From contig NZ_JALJDX010000217.1 in the NCBI RefSeq assembly GCF_022952855.1, forward strand, positions 62,001-126,000: a DNA stretch of 64,000 bases, given 5' to 3'. This document shows, piece by piece, positions 1 to 8,856 of the stretch (its first letter is position 1; every line of letters starts with the position of its first letter). Under the pieces are notes generated by a model. That model made no database searches. It saw nothing but the letters and a program-made list of their open reading frames with translations, and was not told where the DNA came from. The DNA comes from Pseudomonas sp. RGM2987 (GTDB taxonomy: Bacteria > Pseudomonadota > Gammaproteobacteria > Pseudomonadales > Pseudomonadaceae). A program made the position numbers and the translations under genes.

Positions 1-2
1 AG

Positions 3-389
3 GCGTTGCGCCAGGCCGGGGTCAGTCCGGCTGATGTGCAGCATATCAATGCCCATGCGACCTCGACCCAGGTCGGCGACAGCGGCGAGCTGGCGGCAAT
101 TAGAGCCGTATTCGGGCGCGACGCGGGCGTTGCCATCACCTCGACCAAATCCGCCACCGGGCACCTGCTGGGCGCGGCGGGGGGAATAGAAGCCATCTTC
201 ACCGTGCTGGCCCTGCGTGACCAGGTCGTGCCGCCCACCTTGAACCTGCTTAACCCTGATGAGGCCGCCGACGGGCTCGATCTGGTCGGGTTGAAGGCCC
301 GGACGATGCCGATTACCCATGCGCTGTCCAATGGGTTTGGGTTTGGTGGGGTCAATGCCAGCGTACTGTTTCGCCGTTGGCAGGCTTGA
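3..389 (+). CDS. fabF: Beta-ketoacyl-ACP synthase (FabF/FabB type), C-terminal part
   Basis: This is the C-terminal end of a condensing enzyme of fatty acid or polyketide synthesis. The frame is open to the left edge, so the start lies outside the window. The visible part carries the two catalytic histidines of the family: the first in NAHATSTQVGD near the edge, the second in STKSATGHLLGAAGG. It ends with the glycine-rich NGFGFGGVNAS loop typical of FabF and FabB. The TGD-like turn after the first histidine and the GHxxGAAGG motif favour the FabF (KAS II) group over FabB. The enzyme would condense malonyl-ACP with acyl-ACP in the cytoplasm. A hairpin with a T run follows 22 bases after the stop. 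Whether this is the housekeeping fabF or a paralog cannot be decided without the N-terminal part and upstream genes. Confidence 0.85.
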   Translation, partial: ALRQAGVSPADVQHINAHATSTQVGDSGELAAIRAVFGRDAGVAITSTKSATGHLLGAAGGIEAIFTVLALRDQVVPPTLNLLNPDEAADGLDLVGLKARTMPITHALSNGFGFGGVNASVLFRRWQA

Positions 390-410
390 TCGCAAGTCTG
401 GGACAAGACA

Positions 411-438
411 GGGCCAGCCTACCGCCGGCCCGTTTTTC
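411..438 (+). terminator. Rho-independent terminator after the ketoacyl synthase
   Basis: GGGCC at 411-415 pairs with GGCCC at 427-431, with two more pairs inside the loop, and a run of five T follows directly. It sits 22 bases past the stop codon, where a terminator is expected. It separates the synthase from the secretion operon. Confidence 0.6.
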
Positions 439-616
439 CAATGTTCATCTCAAAGCTGCCTAAAGCCTCAAGAGTCGGGCGAACCTGCCGATACAGCGCG
501 GTAGATCCGGTTGCGCGAGCGCATCAAATCAGGTGTCCTGTTCAAATCAGGGCATCCGCGCGCCAGTATTTCTCAGGTTTTTCAGGTTCGAGTCGTCGGC
601 CCTCAGGTAGAGCACC

Positions 617-2332
617 ATGTCAGCCCATCCCAGGACCGAACTGCAAACTGCCCTCGCTGCATGCAAGGGCAGTTTTTTCTCAGTCGGTTTTTTCAGCTTC
701 TTTGTCAATTTGCTAATGTTGGTCCCTTCGTTCTACATGCTGCAGGTTTACGACCGTGCGGTGGGAAGCGCCAACCCGTCCACGTTGTTGATGCTCACGC
801 TGATCATGCTGCTGTTGATGGTGACAATGGGTGGCCTGGAGTGGGTTCGTTCGCGGATCATGGTGCGGGTCAGTACTCGCCTGGACATGTTATTGGGCCA
901 GCGTTTGTTCGATGCCAGTTTCAAGCAGGCGATCAATTCCTGTGGGATGAACGCCAGCGCCCAGCCATTGAGCGACCTGAGTGCCTTGCGCCAGTTCTTG
1001 ACCGGCAACGGTCTGTTTGCATTTTTCGACACTCCGTGGATCCCTATCTACCTGGGCGTGATGTTCATTTTCCATCCCTGGTACGGTTGGATGGGAGTGG
1101 CGAGTGCCGTGCTGCTCGGCGCACTGGCCTATGCCAATGAAAAACTCACCCATGCACCGCTACAGGCTGCCAACCGTGAGCAGATGGCGGCCACTGCCTT
1201 TATCAACAAAAGCCTGCGCAATGCCGAAGTGGTCGAATCCATGGGCATGCTTGCAAGCCTGCGCCAGCACTGGAGCGGCCAGAACCACAAGGTCCTGGTC
1301 CTGCAAAGCCTGGCCAGTGATCGCGCTGGCAGCATTGCAGCAGCGTCCAGGACATTGCGCCAGATTGTCCAATCGCTGGTGTTGGGCCTGGGTGCCTACT
1401 TGACGATCCAGCACGAGATTTCATCCGGGTTGATGATTGCCGGCTCCATTTTGCTGGGGCGCGCGCTGGCACCTATCGACCAGTTGATCGGCGCGTGGAA
1501 GGGCTTTCTGGGCGCCCGCTCACAATATGCCCGGTTGCACGAGCTTCTGATCAGGATCGGCGCCGAACCCGAGCGCATGGCGTTGCCTGCGCCAGAGGGG
1601 GCCATCCGCGTCGAAGGTCTTGCGGCAGGGGCTCCAAACAGTCGAAAGCCGATTATCCGCGGCATCGATTTTCAAGTGTCGCCGGGCGAAGTCGTGGGTA
1701 TTGTCGGAGCCAGTGGCTCCGGTAAGTCGACCCTGGCCAGGGCTCTGCTCGGAGTCTGGCCAAGCCTTGCCGGTACCGTGCGTCTGGACGGCGCGGACAT
1801 CAGTCAATGGCGCCGGGACGAGCTGGGCCAATACGTCGGTTATCTGCCCCAGGACATCGAGTTGTTCGAGGGTACCGTTGGCCAGAACATTTCACGGTTC
1901 GGCCCCATGGATGCAACTGCAGTGGTCGCGGCCGCGCGCATGGCTGGCGTACATGAATTGGTGCTGCAACTGCCCGATGGCTACGACACGCTGATCGGCG
2001 CCAATGGTGGTGGATTGTCCGGCGGTCAGCGCCAGCGCGTCGGGCTGGCTCGCGCCCTGTACGGTGAGCCGCGCCTGGTGGTGCTGGATGAGCCGAACTC
2101 CAATCTCGATGACGCCGGAGAGAAGATGCTCGCCCTGGCGTTGCAAAGACTCAGGCAGAACCGGACCACGGTGTTTGTCATTACGCATCGGTCCGGGGTG
2201 CTGGCGCAGGTCGACAAACTGCTGGTTCTCAATCACGGCGAGCTGAGTCTCTTCGGGCCACGAGACAAGGTCCTGACGCGGCTGCAAGGCGCCACGGCCG
2301 CAGCCCAGCCGATCACTGCGATTCAACCGTAA
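617..2332 (+). CDS. aprD: Type I secretion ABC transporter (AprD/PrtD type)
   Basis: Inner-membrane ATPase/permease of a type I protein export system, 571 residues, the usual length for AprD/PrtD/HasD. The N-terminal half (about residues 20-300) holds several hydrophobic segments. The C-terminal half is a nucleotide-binding domain: Walker A GASGSGKST near residue 364, signature LSGGQRQRVGLARAL near 467, Walker B LVVLDEPNSNLDD near 488, and a switch histidine in VFVITHR. There is no C39 peptidase domain, as in exporters of RTX proteins with an uncleaved C-terminal signal. It heads an operon with the fusion protein (7-base gap) and the outer-membrane channel, and a large RTX protease follows. 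The pair makes export of that protease the natural role. The HasD and PrtD subfamilies are hard to separate by eye. Confidence 0.93.
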   Translation: MSAHPRTELQTALAACKGSFFSVGFFSFFVNLLMLVPSFYMLQVYDRAVGSANPSTLLMLTLIMLLLMVTMGGLEWVRSRIMVRVSTRLDMLLGQRLFDASFKQAINSCGMNASAQPLSDLSALRQFLTGNGLFAFFDTPWIPIYLGVMFIFHPWYGWMGVASAVLLGALAYANEKLTHAPLQAANREQMAATAFINKSLRNAEVVESMGMLASLRQHWSGQNHKVLVLQSLASDRAGSIAAASRTLRQIVQSLVLGLGAYLTIQHEISSGLMIAGSILLGRALAPIDQLIGAWKGFLGARSQYARLHELLIRIGAEPERMALPAPEGAIRVEGLAAGAPNSRKPIIRGIDFQVSPGEVVGIVGASGSGKSTLARALLGVWPSLAGTVRLDGADISQWRRDELGQYVGYLPQDIELFEGTVGQNISRFGPMDATAVVAAARMAGVHELVLQLPDGYDTLIGANGGGLSGGQRQRVGLARALYGEPRLVVLDEPNSNLDDAGEKMLALALQRLRQNRTTVFVITHRSGVLAQVDKLLVLNHGELSLFGPRDKVLTRLQGATAAAQPITAIQP

Positions 2333-2339
2333 GAAGCGG

Positions 2340-3668
2340 ATGTACCTTATGCAAAGCAATAGACACTCATCCGCCGAAATGCCCGGATTGCCCATCAATG
2401 ACCTGCCGGCAAGGCGCATCGGTTACCTCATGCTGCTGGTGACCTTTGGCCTGTTCGGTGGCTGGGCGACTCTGGCTCCGCTCGACAGTGCGGCGCTGGC
2501 GCCGGGCGTGGTCACGGTCAAGAGCTACCGCAAGACCGTACAGCATCTCGAAGGCGGCATCGTGCGCGAGCTGCGCGTGCACGATGGCGACCAGGTAAAA
2601 GCCGGCGACGTGTTGCTGGTACTCGATAATACCCAGGCCCGTTCGGAAATGGAGGCCATGCGCAGCCAACTGATCGCTGCGCTCGAGTTGCAGGCCCGGC
2701 TGGTGGCTGAACGTGACTCGCTGCCCGAGCCTCCTGCCGTTGCTTCTCTGGACCCGACCGACCCGCGCGTACGCGAAGCCCGTGACAGCGAGGTGCGAAT
2801 TTTCCAGACCCGACGGACCTCGCTGCTAGGAGAGGTTGGCCTACAGGAAAAGTCCATCGGGCAAATCGAGGAGCAGATTCGCGGATTCAAGGCCATCATC
2901 GCCAGCAAACAGATGCTGGTAGCCTCTTATCAGGAGGAGATCGTTGACCTGCGTGCACTGTTGGCCGAAGGCTACGTGGACAAACAGCGCCTGCGTGAAC
3001 AGGAGCGCAGCCTCGCTCGCTTACAGGCGGAGATCGCCGAAAGCCAGTCCGAAAGTGCACGGGCGCGAGTGAATATCGACGAGGCCCGGTTGAAGATATT
3101 GCAGTTGAAGAAAGACTTCGCCAGCGAAGTGGCCGGTCTGCTGGGCGATGCCCAGACCAAGGTCTATGAGTTGCGCGAGCGCCTGGCCACTCTGCAGGAT
3201 CGCGATCAGCGCACTGATATCGTCGCGCCGGAATCAGGGATGATCATGGGCATGACCGTGCACACCCTGGGAGCGGTGGTCAGCCCGGGCACAGCGCTGC
3301 TGGACATCGTCCCGGCCGACGAAGAGCTGCTCATCGAGGCGCAGGTATCGCCGTTGGACATCGACCGTATCGCGCCGGGCAGACTGGCGGGCATTCGTTT
3401 CAGTGCGTTCAAGAGCAGCACCACTCCGGTCATTGAGGGACAACTGGTGCAGGTTTCCGCCGATCGCCTGATCAACAACGACACCGGTACCGCCTATTAC
3501 CTGGCGCGCGTATCCCTGACCGAGAAGGGACGCAAGATGTTGGGTAATCTGACCCTGGTGCCGGGGATGCCAGCCGAAGTGCTGATCAATACGGGGGAGC
3601 GGACGCTGTTGCAGTACCTGATGCAGCCGGCAAGCAATGCATTCGCCCGTTCGCTGATCGAGGACTGA
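2340..3668 (+). CDS. aprE: HlyD-family membrane fusion protein (AprE/PrtE type)
   Basis: Periplasmic adaptor that links the ABC exporter to the outer-membrane channel, 442 residues. One membrane segment lies near residues 27-50 (YLMLLVTFGLFGGWATLAPL), with a short cytoplasmic N-terminus rich in Pro and Arg. A biotinyl-lipoyl-like half-motif follows (VQHLEGGIVRELRVHDGDQV). Residues about 100-290 are a long charged coiled coil, and the second half-motif is near IVAPESGMIMGMTVHTLGAVV. The C-terminal beta-barrel ends in a PGMPAEVLINTGERT segment, which is highly characteristic of this family. The start used has a weak ribosome site in the 7-base gap after the ABC gene. The stop is followed after one base by the start of the TolC-like gene, so all three exporter genes are transcribed together. 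Confidence 0.93.
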   Translation: MYLMQSNRHSSAEMPGLPINDLPARRIGYLMLLVTFGLFGGWATLAPLDSAALAPGVVTVKSYRKTVQHLEGGIVRELRVHDGDQVKAGDVLLVLDNTQARSEMEAMRSQLIAALELQARLVAERDSLPEPPAVASLDPTDPRVREARDSEVRIFQTRRTSLLGEVGLQEKSIGQIEEQIRGFKAIIASKQMLVASYQEEIVDLRALLAEGYVDKQRLREQERSLARLQAEIAESQSESARARVNIDEARLKILQLKKDFASEVAGLLGDAQTKVYELRERLATLQDRDQRTDIVAPESGMIMGMTVHTLGAVVSPGTALLDIVPADEELLIEAQVSPLDIDRIAPGRLAGIRFSAFKSSTTPVIEGQLVQVSADRLINNDTGTAYYLARVSLTEKGRKMLGNLTLVPGMPAEVLINTGERTLLQYLMQPASNAFARSLIED

Positions 3669-3669
3669 C

Positions 3670-4977
3670 ATGAAGTTCCTGATCGCAATGTGTCTACTCG
3701 CCGTACCGCTGGGGGCCCTGGCTGACGCTACTTATATCGACCTGTGGCAGTTACATCAGGAGGCCCAGGGGGCCGACCCGCGCATCCTGCGTGCCCAGGC
3801 CCTGAATCGCAGCGGTGAGAGTAATGAACGAGCCGCTTTTGGTCAGCTCCTACCGCAGCTCAACGCCAGTGGCAGTGTCAACCGTAGCCGGCGTGACGAT
3901 GACCTGAGCCGTACCGAGTACAACGGCAAGCGCGTGGCGATGGCCCTCAATCAGGTGATCTATAACCCGCAGGTCTGGCGCAGCTATCAGAGATACGTCG
4001 AGCTTGCCCGGCAAAGCGCCGATCAATCCGCTGACACCGTGGTGCAGGCAAACATTGACCTGTCCGAGCGCTACTTTGCCGTTCTTGCAGCGGAAGACGA
4101 ATTGGCCCTGGTGCGCAGTGAGCTGGAAGCGACCGAGCGTAACCTCAAGCGCATCAACGCCTTGTATGCGCGCCAAATGGCAATGGTGACTGATGCACTT
4201 GATCTGGAGGCTCGAGTGGATGCGCTCAAGGCCGACGAGATCGAGGCTAGCAATAAGGTCCAGATCAGCCGCGAAGCCATCTCCGAGTTGGTCGGGCGTG
4301 ATGTCCGGGAACCTTTGAAGCGCATCGGCGAAAACCCGGCGTTCAGCCTGCCGGCGCAAGCGCAGGACTACTGGGTGCAGGCGGCGCTCGACAGCAACCC
4401 GGCCCTGCATGCCCGCGAGCACGGGATTCGTGCCGCAGAAGCGGCTATCGGTGAAGCCAAGGCAGGTCATCTGCCCCGGCTGGGCCTGAACCTTACGGCG
4501 CAACGCAGCGATATCGGCTATGAAGGCACGTTGACGCCGCGCTCGGAAAACCTCATCGCGTCCCTTGATTTGCAGGTGCCGCTTTACAGCGGTGGCTCCA
4601 CCAGCGCCCGGGTATCGGCTTCGCAGAGTGATAAGGAGGCTGCCCAACAGGAGCTGGAAGCCTTGCGACGTCAGGTGATCAAGGAAACTCGCACGGCCTA
4701 TCTCGGCATGTCCGCCGAGCTCAGTCGAATCAAGGCAACGCGTCGTGCGCTGGAGTCCGCCGAGAAGTCGCGGCTGGCCACCGAGAAGGCGTTCGGGTAT
4801 GGCGTGAAGAATGCCGTCGATGTGCTCGACAGCATCCAGGACGAGTTTCGCGCGCGGCGTGATTTCTACCAATCGCAGTACAGTTTCGTGACCAGTTTGC
4901 TTGTGCTGCATCGCTGGAGCGGAAGATTGGGAGATGGAGATATCCAAAAGGCCAACGAATGGCTTGTTACACCTTAG
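3670..4977 (+). CDS. aprF: TolC-family outer-membrane channel (AprF/PrtF type)
   Basis: Outer-membrane duct of the type I system, 435 residues. A Sec signal peptide covers about residues 1-18 (MKFLIAMCLLAVPLGALA). The mature part is made of two related halves of long amphipathic helices rich in Ala, Glu and Arg, with the expected ARVSASQSDKEAAQQEL and AYGVKNAVDVLD-like segments of TolC homologs (FGYGVKNAVDVLDSIQ near residue 375). It starts one base after the fusion-protein stop, so translation is coupled. The C-terminus is short after the last helix, as in AprF. The gene completes a three-part exporter. No protease inhibitor gene of the AprI/Inh type is seen next to it, although such a gene often sits in the corresponding Pseudomonas locus. 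Confidence 0.92.
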   Translation: MKFLIAMCLLAVPLGALADATYIDLWQLHQEAQGADPRILRAQALNRSGESNERAAFGQLLPQLNASGSVNRSRRDDDLSRTEYNGKRVAMALNQVIYNPQVWRSYQRYVELARQSADQSADTVVQANIDLSERYFAVLAAEDELALVRSELEATERNLKRINALYARQMAMVTDALDLEARVDALKADEIEASNKVQISREAISELVGRDVREPLKRIGENPAFSLPAQAQDYWVQAALDSNPALHAREHGIRAAEAAIGEAKAGHLPRLGLNLTAQRSDIGYEGTLTPRSENLIASLDLQVPLYSGGSTSARVSASQSDKEAAQQELEALRRQVIKETRTAYLGMSAELSRIKATRRALESAEKSRLATEKAFGYGVKNAVDVLDSIQDEFRARRDFYQSQYSFVTSLLVLHRWSGRLGDGDIQKANEWLVTP

Positions 4978-5105
4978 TTAGATTGTGTCCAGGCTACAAA
5001 AAAATAATGGCCAAATGATGTTACCGCTGTTGTTTCTCAGGCAAAATAACCCTTTTGTAGTGGCCGCATTCAGGAAGGCCACAGTTCGTTCACAGGAAGC
5101 TTTTC

Positions 5106-8100
5106 ATGCCCAGTCCCATTGGTTATTCATTCTCCTCGCCCGCCACGCTGACCGGCAACGCGCAAATCGATAGCTTGCTGTTTGGCACCTACTGGTTGGG
5201 CAATAGCTGGGCCACCGGCACGTACACAACGCCCTTGACGTACAGCTTCGTCAACGAAAACTCGCGTTTTTACGTCAACTACAGCGATATGGATGAGCCT
5301 GACGCCGCCTACATCCTGACGCCGGCACAGCAGACCGGCGTTATCAGCGCTGTGGAAAAATGGGGATCGGTTGCCAACATCAAGTTCACCCAGGTCAGCG
5401 AGACCTCGACCAATGTCGGTGATCTGCGATTCGGTGGTTACCTGGACATGGACAGCGATACCGCTGCCTGGGGCTATTTTCCCGATAACGCCCCAAGCGG
5501 CGGCGATGTCTGGCTCGGTCCAGTGACTGACAACCCGAATCCGGTCAAGGGCACTTACGACTATCTGGTTTTCATGCATGAGATCGGCCATGCCCTGGGT
5601 CTCAAGCACCCGTTTTCCCCAGGCCTGTCGAATTCCACGGTGCTAGCTCCGCAGTTGGATGATGTGCGCAACACCATCATGAGTTACAACACGCCGTACT
5701 CCTACGAGCCAACGACGCCCATGCTCCTGGATATTGCGGCCATCCAGAGCCTCTACGGGGCCAACACTCAATGGCAGACCGGCAATAACACCTATAGCTG
5801 GTCGGCGGGACAATCGGTTTTCGAGACGATCTGGGACGCAGGCGGCATTGACACGATTGACGCGAGCAACCAAAGCGGCGTGGTGCGCATCAACCTCAAT
5901 GAAGGCCAGTTCAGCAAGATCGGCCAGGCGTTCACCGATCTCTCCACACAAACCGCGTTCAATGAAGGGCTGGCGATAGCTTTCGGCGCCAAGATCGAAA
6001 ACGCGATCGGCTCGAACAATGACGACGCGCTGATCGGCAATGCGCTGGCCAACGTGCTCAACGGCCTTGGCGGCGCGGACGCCATGACCGGCGGCGCCGG
6101 TAACGACACTTACGTCGTCGACAACCTGGGCGACACCGTCAGCGAAACCAGTACCCTGGCCAGTGAGATCGACACGGTCATTTCCTCTGTGAGCTGGAAT
6201 CTGGGCGCGAATCTGGAAAACCTTACGCTGACCGGCGCTGCGCCCGTCGATGGCAGCGGCAACGACCTGAACAATATCCTGATCGGCAACGCAGCCAACA
6301 ACGTGCTCAGCGGTGGCGCAGGCAACGACATTCTCAATGGCGTCGCTGGTAACGACACGCTGATCGGTGGCACCGGCAACGACACCTACGTGGTCGACAA
6401 CCTCGCCGACATTATCAGTGAAACCAGCACCCAGGCCGGGGAAATCGATACGGTTCACGCTTCGGTGAGCTGGAGCCTGGGCGCCAATCTGGAAAACCTG
6501 ACGTTGACGGGTGCCAATGCAATCAACGCCATTGGCAACGATTTGAACAACCAGTTGACTGGCAACAGTGGCGACAACGTCCTGAACGGTGGCGCGGGTA
6601 ATGACAGGCTGCTCGGCGGCACCGGTAACGATACCTATGTGGTCGACAGCCCCGCGGATGCGGTCATTGAGACCAGCACGCTGGGCAGTGAAGTCGATAC
6701 GGTGCTTTCCTCGGTGAACTGGAGCCTGGGTGCCAATCTGGAAAATCTCACGCTGACCGGTGCGGGTCTGATCAACGGTATTGGCAACGCCCTGAACAAT
6801 GTGATGATCGGCAACTCCGCCAATAATGTGCTTGAAGGCGGGGCTGGCAATGACATTCTCAATGGCGTCGGTGGCAACGACACTCTGGTTGGAGGCATTG
6901 GTAACGATACCTATGTAGTCGATGACGCGCTGGATGCCGTCCGCGAGACCAGTACCCTGGTCAGCGAAATCGATACCGTGCGCTCGTCAGTGAACTGGAG
7001 TCTCGGGGCGAACCTGGAAAATCTCACATTGACCGGTGCTGCGCTCGTCAACGGCATCGGCAATGACCTGAACAACATCCTGATCGGTAACGCTGCCAAC
7101 AACGTGCTGATCGGTGGCGCGGGCAATGACATACTGAACGGCGTCGGCGGTGCCGACACCTTGATCGGCGGGATCGGCAACGATATCTATGTGGTCGACA
7201 ACCTCGCCGACATCATCAGCGAAACCAGCGCTGTAGCCAGTGAAACCGATACGGTCCAGACCTCGGTGAGCTGGAGCCTGGGCGCCAATCTGGAGAATCT
7301 GACGCTGCTGGGAACAGGCCTCATCAACGGCACCGGCAACGGTTTGAACAACGTCTTGATCGGTAATGCCGGCAACAACGTGCTCGACGGCGGTAGCGGC
7401 ATCGATACGTTGGTCGGCGGCACCGGTAACGACACCTACGTGGTCGACAATGTCTCGGACATCATCACGGAGACCACTGCTCAGTCCAGTGAAATCGATA
7501 GCGTGCTTTCCTCAGTCAGTTGGAGCCTGGGCGCCAACCTGGAAAATCTCACGCTGACCGGCGCGGGCAACATCAACGGCACCGGCAACGACTTGAACAA
7601 CGTGTTGATCGGCAACGCCGGCAATAATGTGCTCAGCGGTGGAGCGGGGAGCGACGTACTGAATGGCGTCGGGGGTAGCGATATCCTGATTGGCGGCACT
7701 GGCAACGATGTCTACGTGGTGAACGACTTGACGGACAGCGTCAGCGAAACCAGCACCCTGGCTACTGAAATCGATACGGTACGCTCCTCGGTGACGTGGG
7801 TGCTGGGCGCCAATCTGGAAAACCTCATCCTGGCCGACGGAGACTCCATCAACGGTGTGGGCAATACGTTGAATAACGTGCTGACCGGTAACAGCGGCAA
7901 CAACGTGCTGGATGCCGGAGCAGGAAACGACAGGCTCGAGGGCGGTGCAGGCAATGATGTCCTGCTTGGCGGCATCGGCACTGACTTGCTCATAGGAGGC
8001 GAAGGCGCCGACCGATTCCTGTTCACCGCGTTGAACGAGTTGGGCAAGGGCAGCACAAGCGATACCATTTCCGACTTCAGCAGCCTGCAGGGCGATAAAA

Positions 8101-8303
8101 TCCATCTGACACTGGACGCCGATGCCCAGACGCCATTGATCGACAGGTTCAGTTTCATCGATTCGAATGAATTCACCGGCGCAGGCCAACTGCGTTTCGT
8201 CGATCACGTACTCTACGCAAACGTCAACGGTGACCTGGGGGCGGATTTCGAGATCCAGTTGGTAGGGGTCAATAGTCTGACTGCCGCCGACCTGATTGTC
8301 TGA
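5106..8303 (+). CDS. Secreted M10 (serralysin-type) metalloprotease with long RTX repeats
   Basis: Large extracellular zinc protease, 1065 residues, about twice the size of AprA/AprX (about 480). The catalytic domain is residues 1-220. The zinc motif HEIGHALGLKHP is at 158-169 and the Met-turn TIMSYN near 190-195. Residues about 320-970 hold seven long repeats that combine Ca-binding nonapeptides (GGxGNDxLx) with a YVVDN...SETST...EIDTV...SWSLGANLENLTLTG module. Repeat starts are 276 or 249 bases apart. The C-terminal region (LTAADLIV) matches the hydrophobic tail that serralysins use as their uncleaved type I secretion signal. There is no N-terminal Sec signal. The start has a good site (AGGAAG, 6 bases upstream). 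The exporter genes lie just upstream, separated by 128 bases. Substrates are unknown. The repeats may act in calcium-driven folding, surface adhesion or ligand binding. Confidence 0.9.
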   Translation: MPSPIGYSFSSPATLTGNAQIDSLLFGTYWLGNSWATGTYTTPLTYSFVNENSRFYVNYSDMDEPDAAYILTPAQQTGVISAVEKWGSVANIKFTQVSETSTNVGDLRFGGYLDMDSDTAAWGYFPDNAPSGGDVWLGPVTDNPNPVKGTYDYLVFMHEIGHALGLKHPFSPGLSNSTVLAPQLDDVRNTIMSYNTPYSYEPTTPMLLDIAAIQSLYGANTQWQTGNNTYSWSAGQSVFETIWDAGGIDTIDASNQSGVVRINLNEGQFSKIGQAFTDLSTQTAFNEGLAIAFGAKIENAIGSNNDDALIGNALANVLNGLGGADAMTGGAGNDTYVVDNLGDTVSETSTLASEIDTVISSVSWNLGANLENLTLTGAAPVDGSGNDLNNILIGNAANNVLSGGAGNDILNGVAGNDTLIGGTGNDTYVVDNLADIISETSTQAGEIDTVHASVSWSLGANLENLTLTGANAINAIGNDLNNQLTGNSGDNVLNGGAGNDRLLGGTGNDTYVVDSPADAVIETSTLGSEVDTVLSSVNWSLGANLENLTLTGAGLINGIGNALNNVMIGNSANNVLEGGAGNDILNGVGGNDTLVGGIGNDTYVVDDALDAVRETSTLVSEIDTVRSSVNWSLGANLENLTLTGAALVNGIGNDLNNILIGNAANNVLIGGAGNDILNGVGGADTLIGGIGNDIYVVDNLADIISETSAVASETDTVQTSVSWSLGANLENLTLLGTGLINGTGNGLNNVLIGNAGNNVLDGGSGIDTLVGGTGNDTYVVDNVSDIITETTAQSSEIDSVLSSVSWSLGANLENLTLTGAGNINGTGNDLNNVLIGNAGNNVLSGGAGSDVLNGVGGSDILIGGTGNDVYVVNDLTDSVSETSTLATEIDTVRSSVTWVLGANLENLILADGDSINGVGNTLNNVLTGNSGNNVLDAGAGNDRLEGGAGNDVLLGGIGTDLLIGGEGADRFLFTALNELGKGSTSDTISDFSSLQGDKIHLTLDADAQTPLIDRFSFIDSNEFTGAGQLRFVDHVLYANVNGDLGADFEIQLVGVNSLTAADLIV

Positions 8304-8436
8304 TAAGGCAACCACGGGTTCACAGGCAGCGCCAGACAGGTAAATCGATGAAGCGCCCGACGACGTCCTTGGCGACCGCGTCGTCGCCGGCAATGGGCAG
8401 GGTGGTGCGTTCGGCATCGCCCTTGGGGCGGGCGTT

Positions 8437-8856
8437 GTGCTGCATGTGGATCCAGCCGATGATGTGGATGCCCTTGACCACTCTGAGCTCAGCCGGCAGG
8501 GCGAAGAAATGTTTCTGGTGTTGATCATCAGCCTGCTGTGTTGGCTGGGCGGGCGACGAATTCCCATTGACCGTGCGGATTTTCGTCATCAGCGCTTGTC
8601 ACTGCGTGATGATGCACTGCTCTGGGGCACCAACCTGACTTTCGGCACTGACCACACGGAAATCGAATTCGCCAGTGACTGCCTGCGGCTACCGGTGATT
8701 CAGGACCTGGCCTCGCTGAAATCGTTTCTGCGTACCGCACCGCAATGGCTGGTGATCCGTTTTCGCAACCAGCACGGCCTGGCGTCGCAAGTCCACCAGC
8801 GCCTGCGCCGGCCTACTCTGGCAATTGAACCTTCGCCGAATGAACTTTCCCGCTAA
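8437..8856 (+). pseudogene. Truncated AraC-family regulator remnant
   Basis: From about 8509 to 8810 the frame reads like the effector-binding domain of OruR/ArgR-type AraC regulators (the family with an arabinose-binding-like N-terminal domain). Recognisable parts are a hydrophobic helix ending CWLGGRRIP, then IEFASDCLRLPVIQDLASL, and FLRTAPQWLVIRFRNQHGL. In intact homologs these are followed by a linker and an AraC helix-turn-helix. Here the homology stops at QVHQRLRRP and runs into the 3' end of cydB on the other strand, so the DNA-binding half is lost. The N-terminal portion is also not convincing. The opposite strand at 8320-8589 is open for 89 codons and looks partly protein-like, but I cannot assign it. 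The region is best read as decayed DNA between two operons. Confidence 0.6.

Noticed and set aside
6102..7980. CRISPR-like spacing of repeats
   Set aside because: The repeats are in-frame coding modules of an RTX protein with 249- or 276-base periods, not short repeats with unique spacers. No CRISPR array was seen elsewhere.
5643..8567. Long minus-strand reading frames under the RTX protease
   Set aside because: They mirror the periodic codon use of the repeats on the plus strand and have no ribosome sites or family features.
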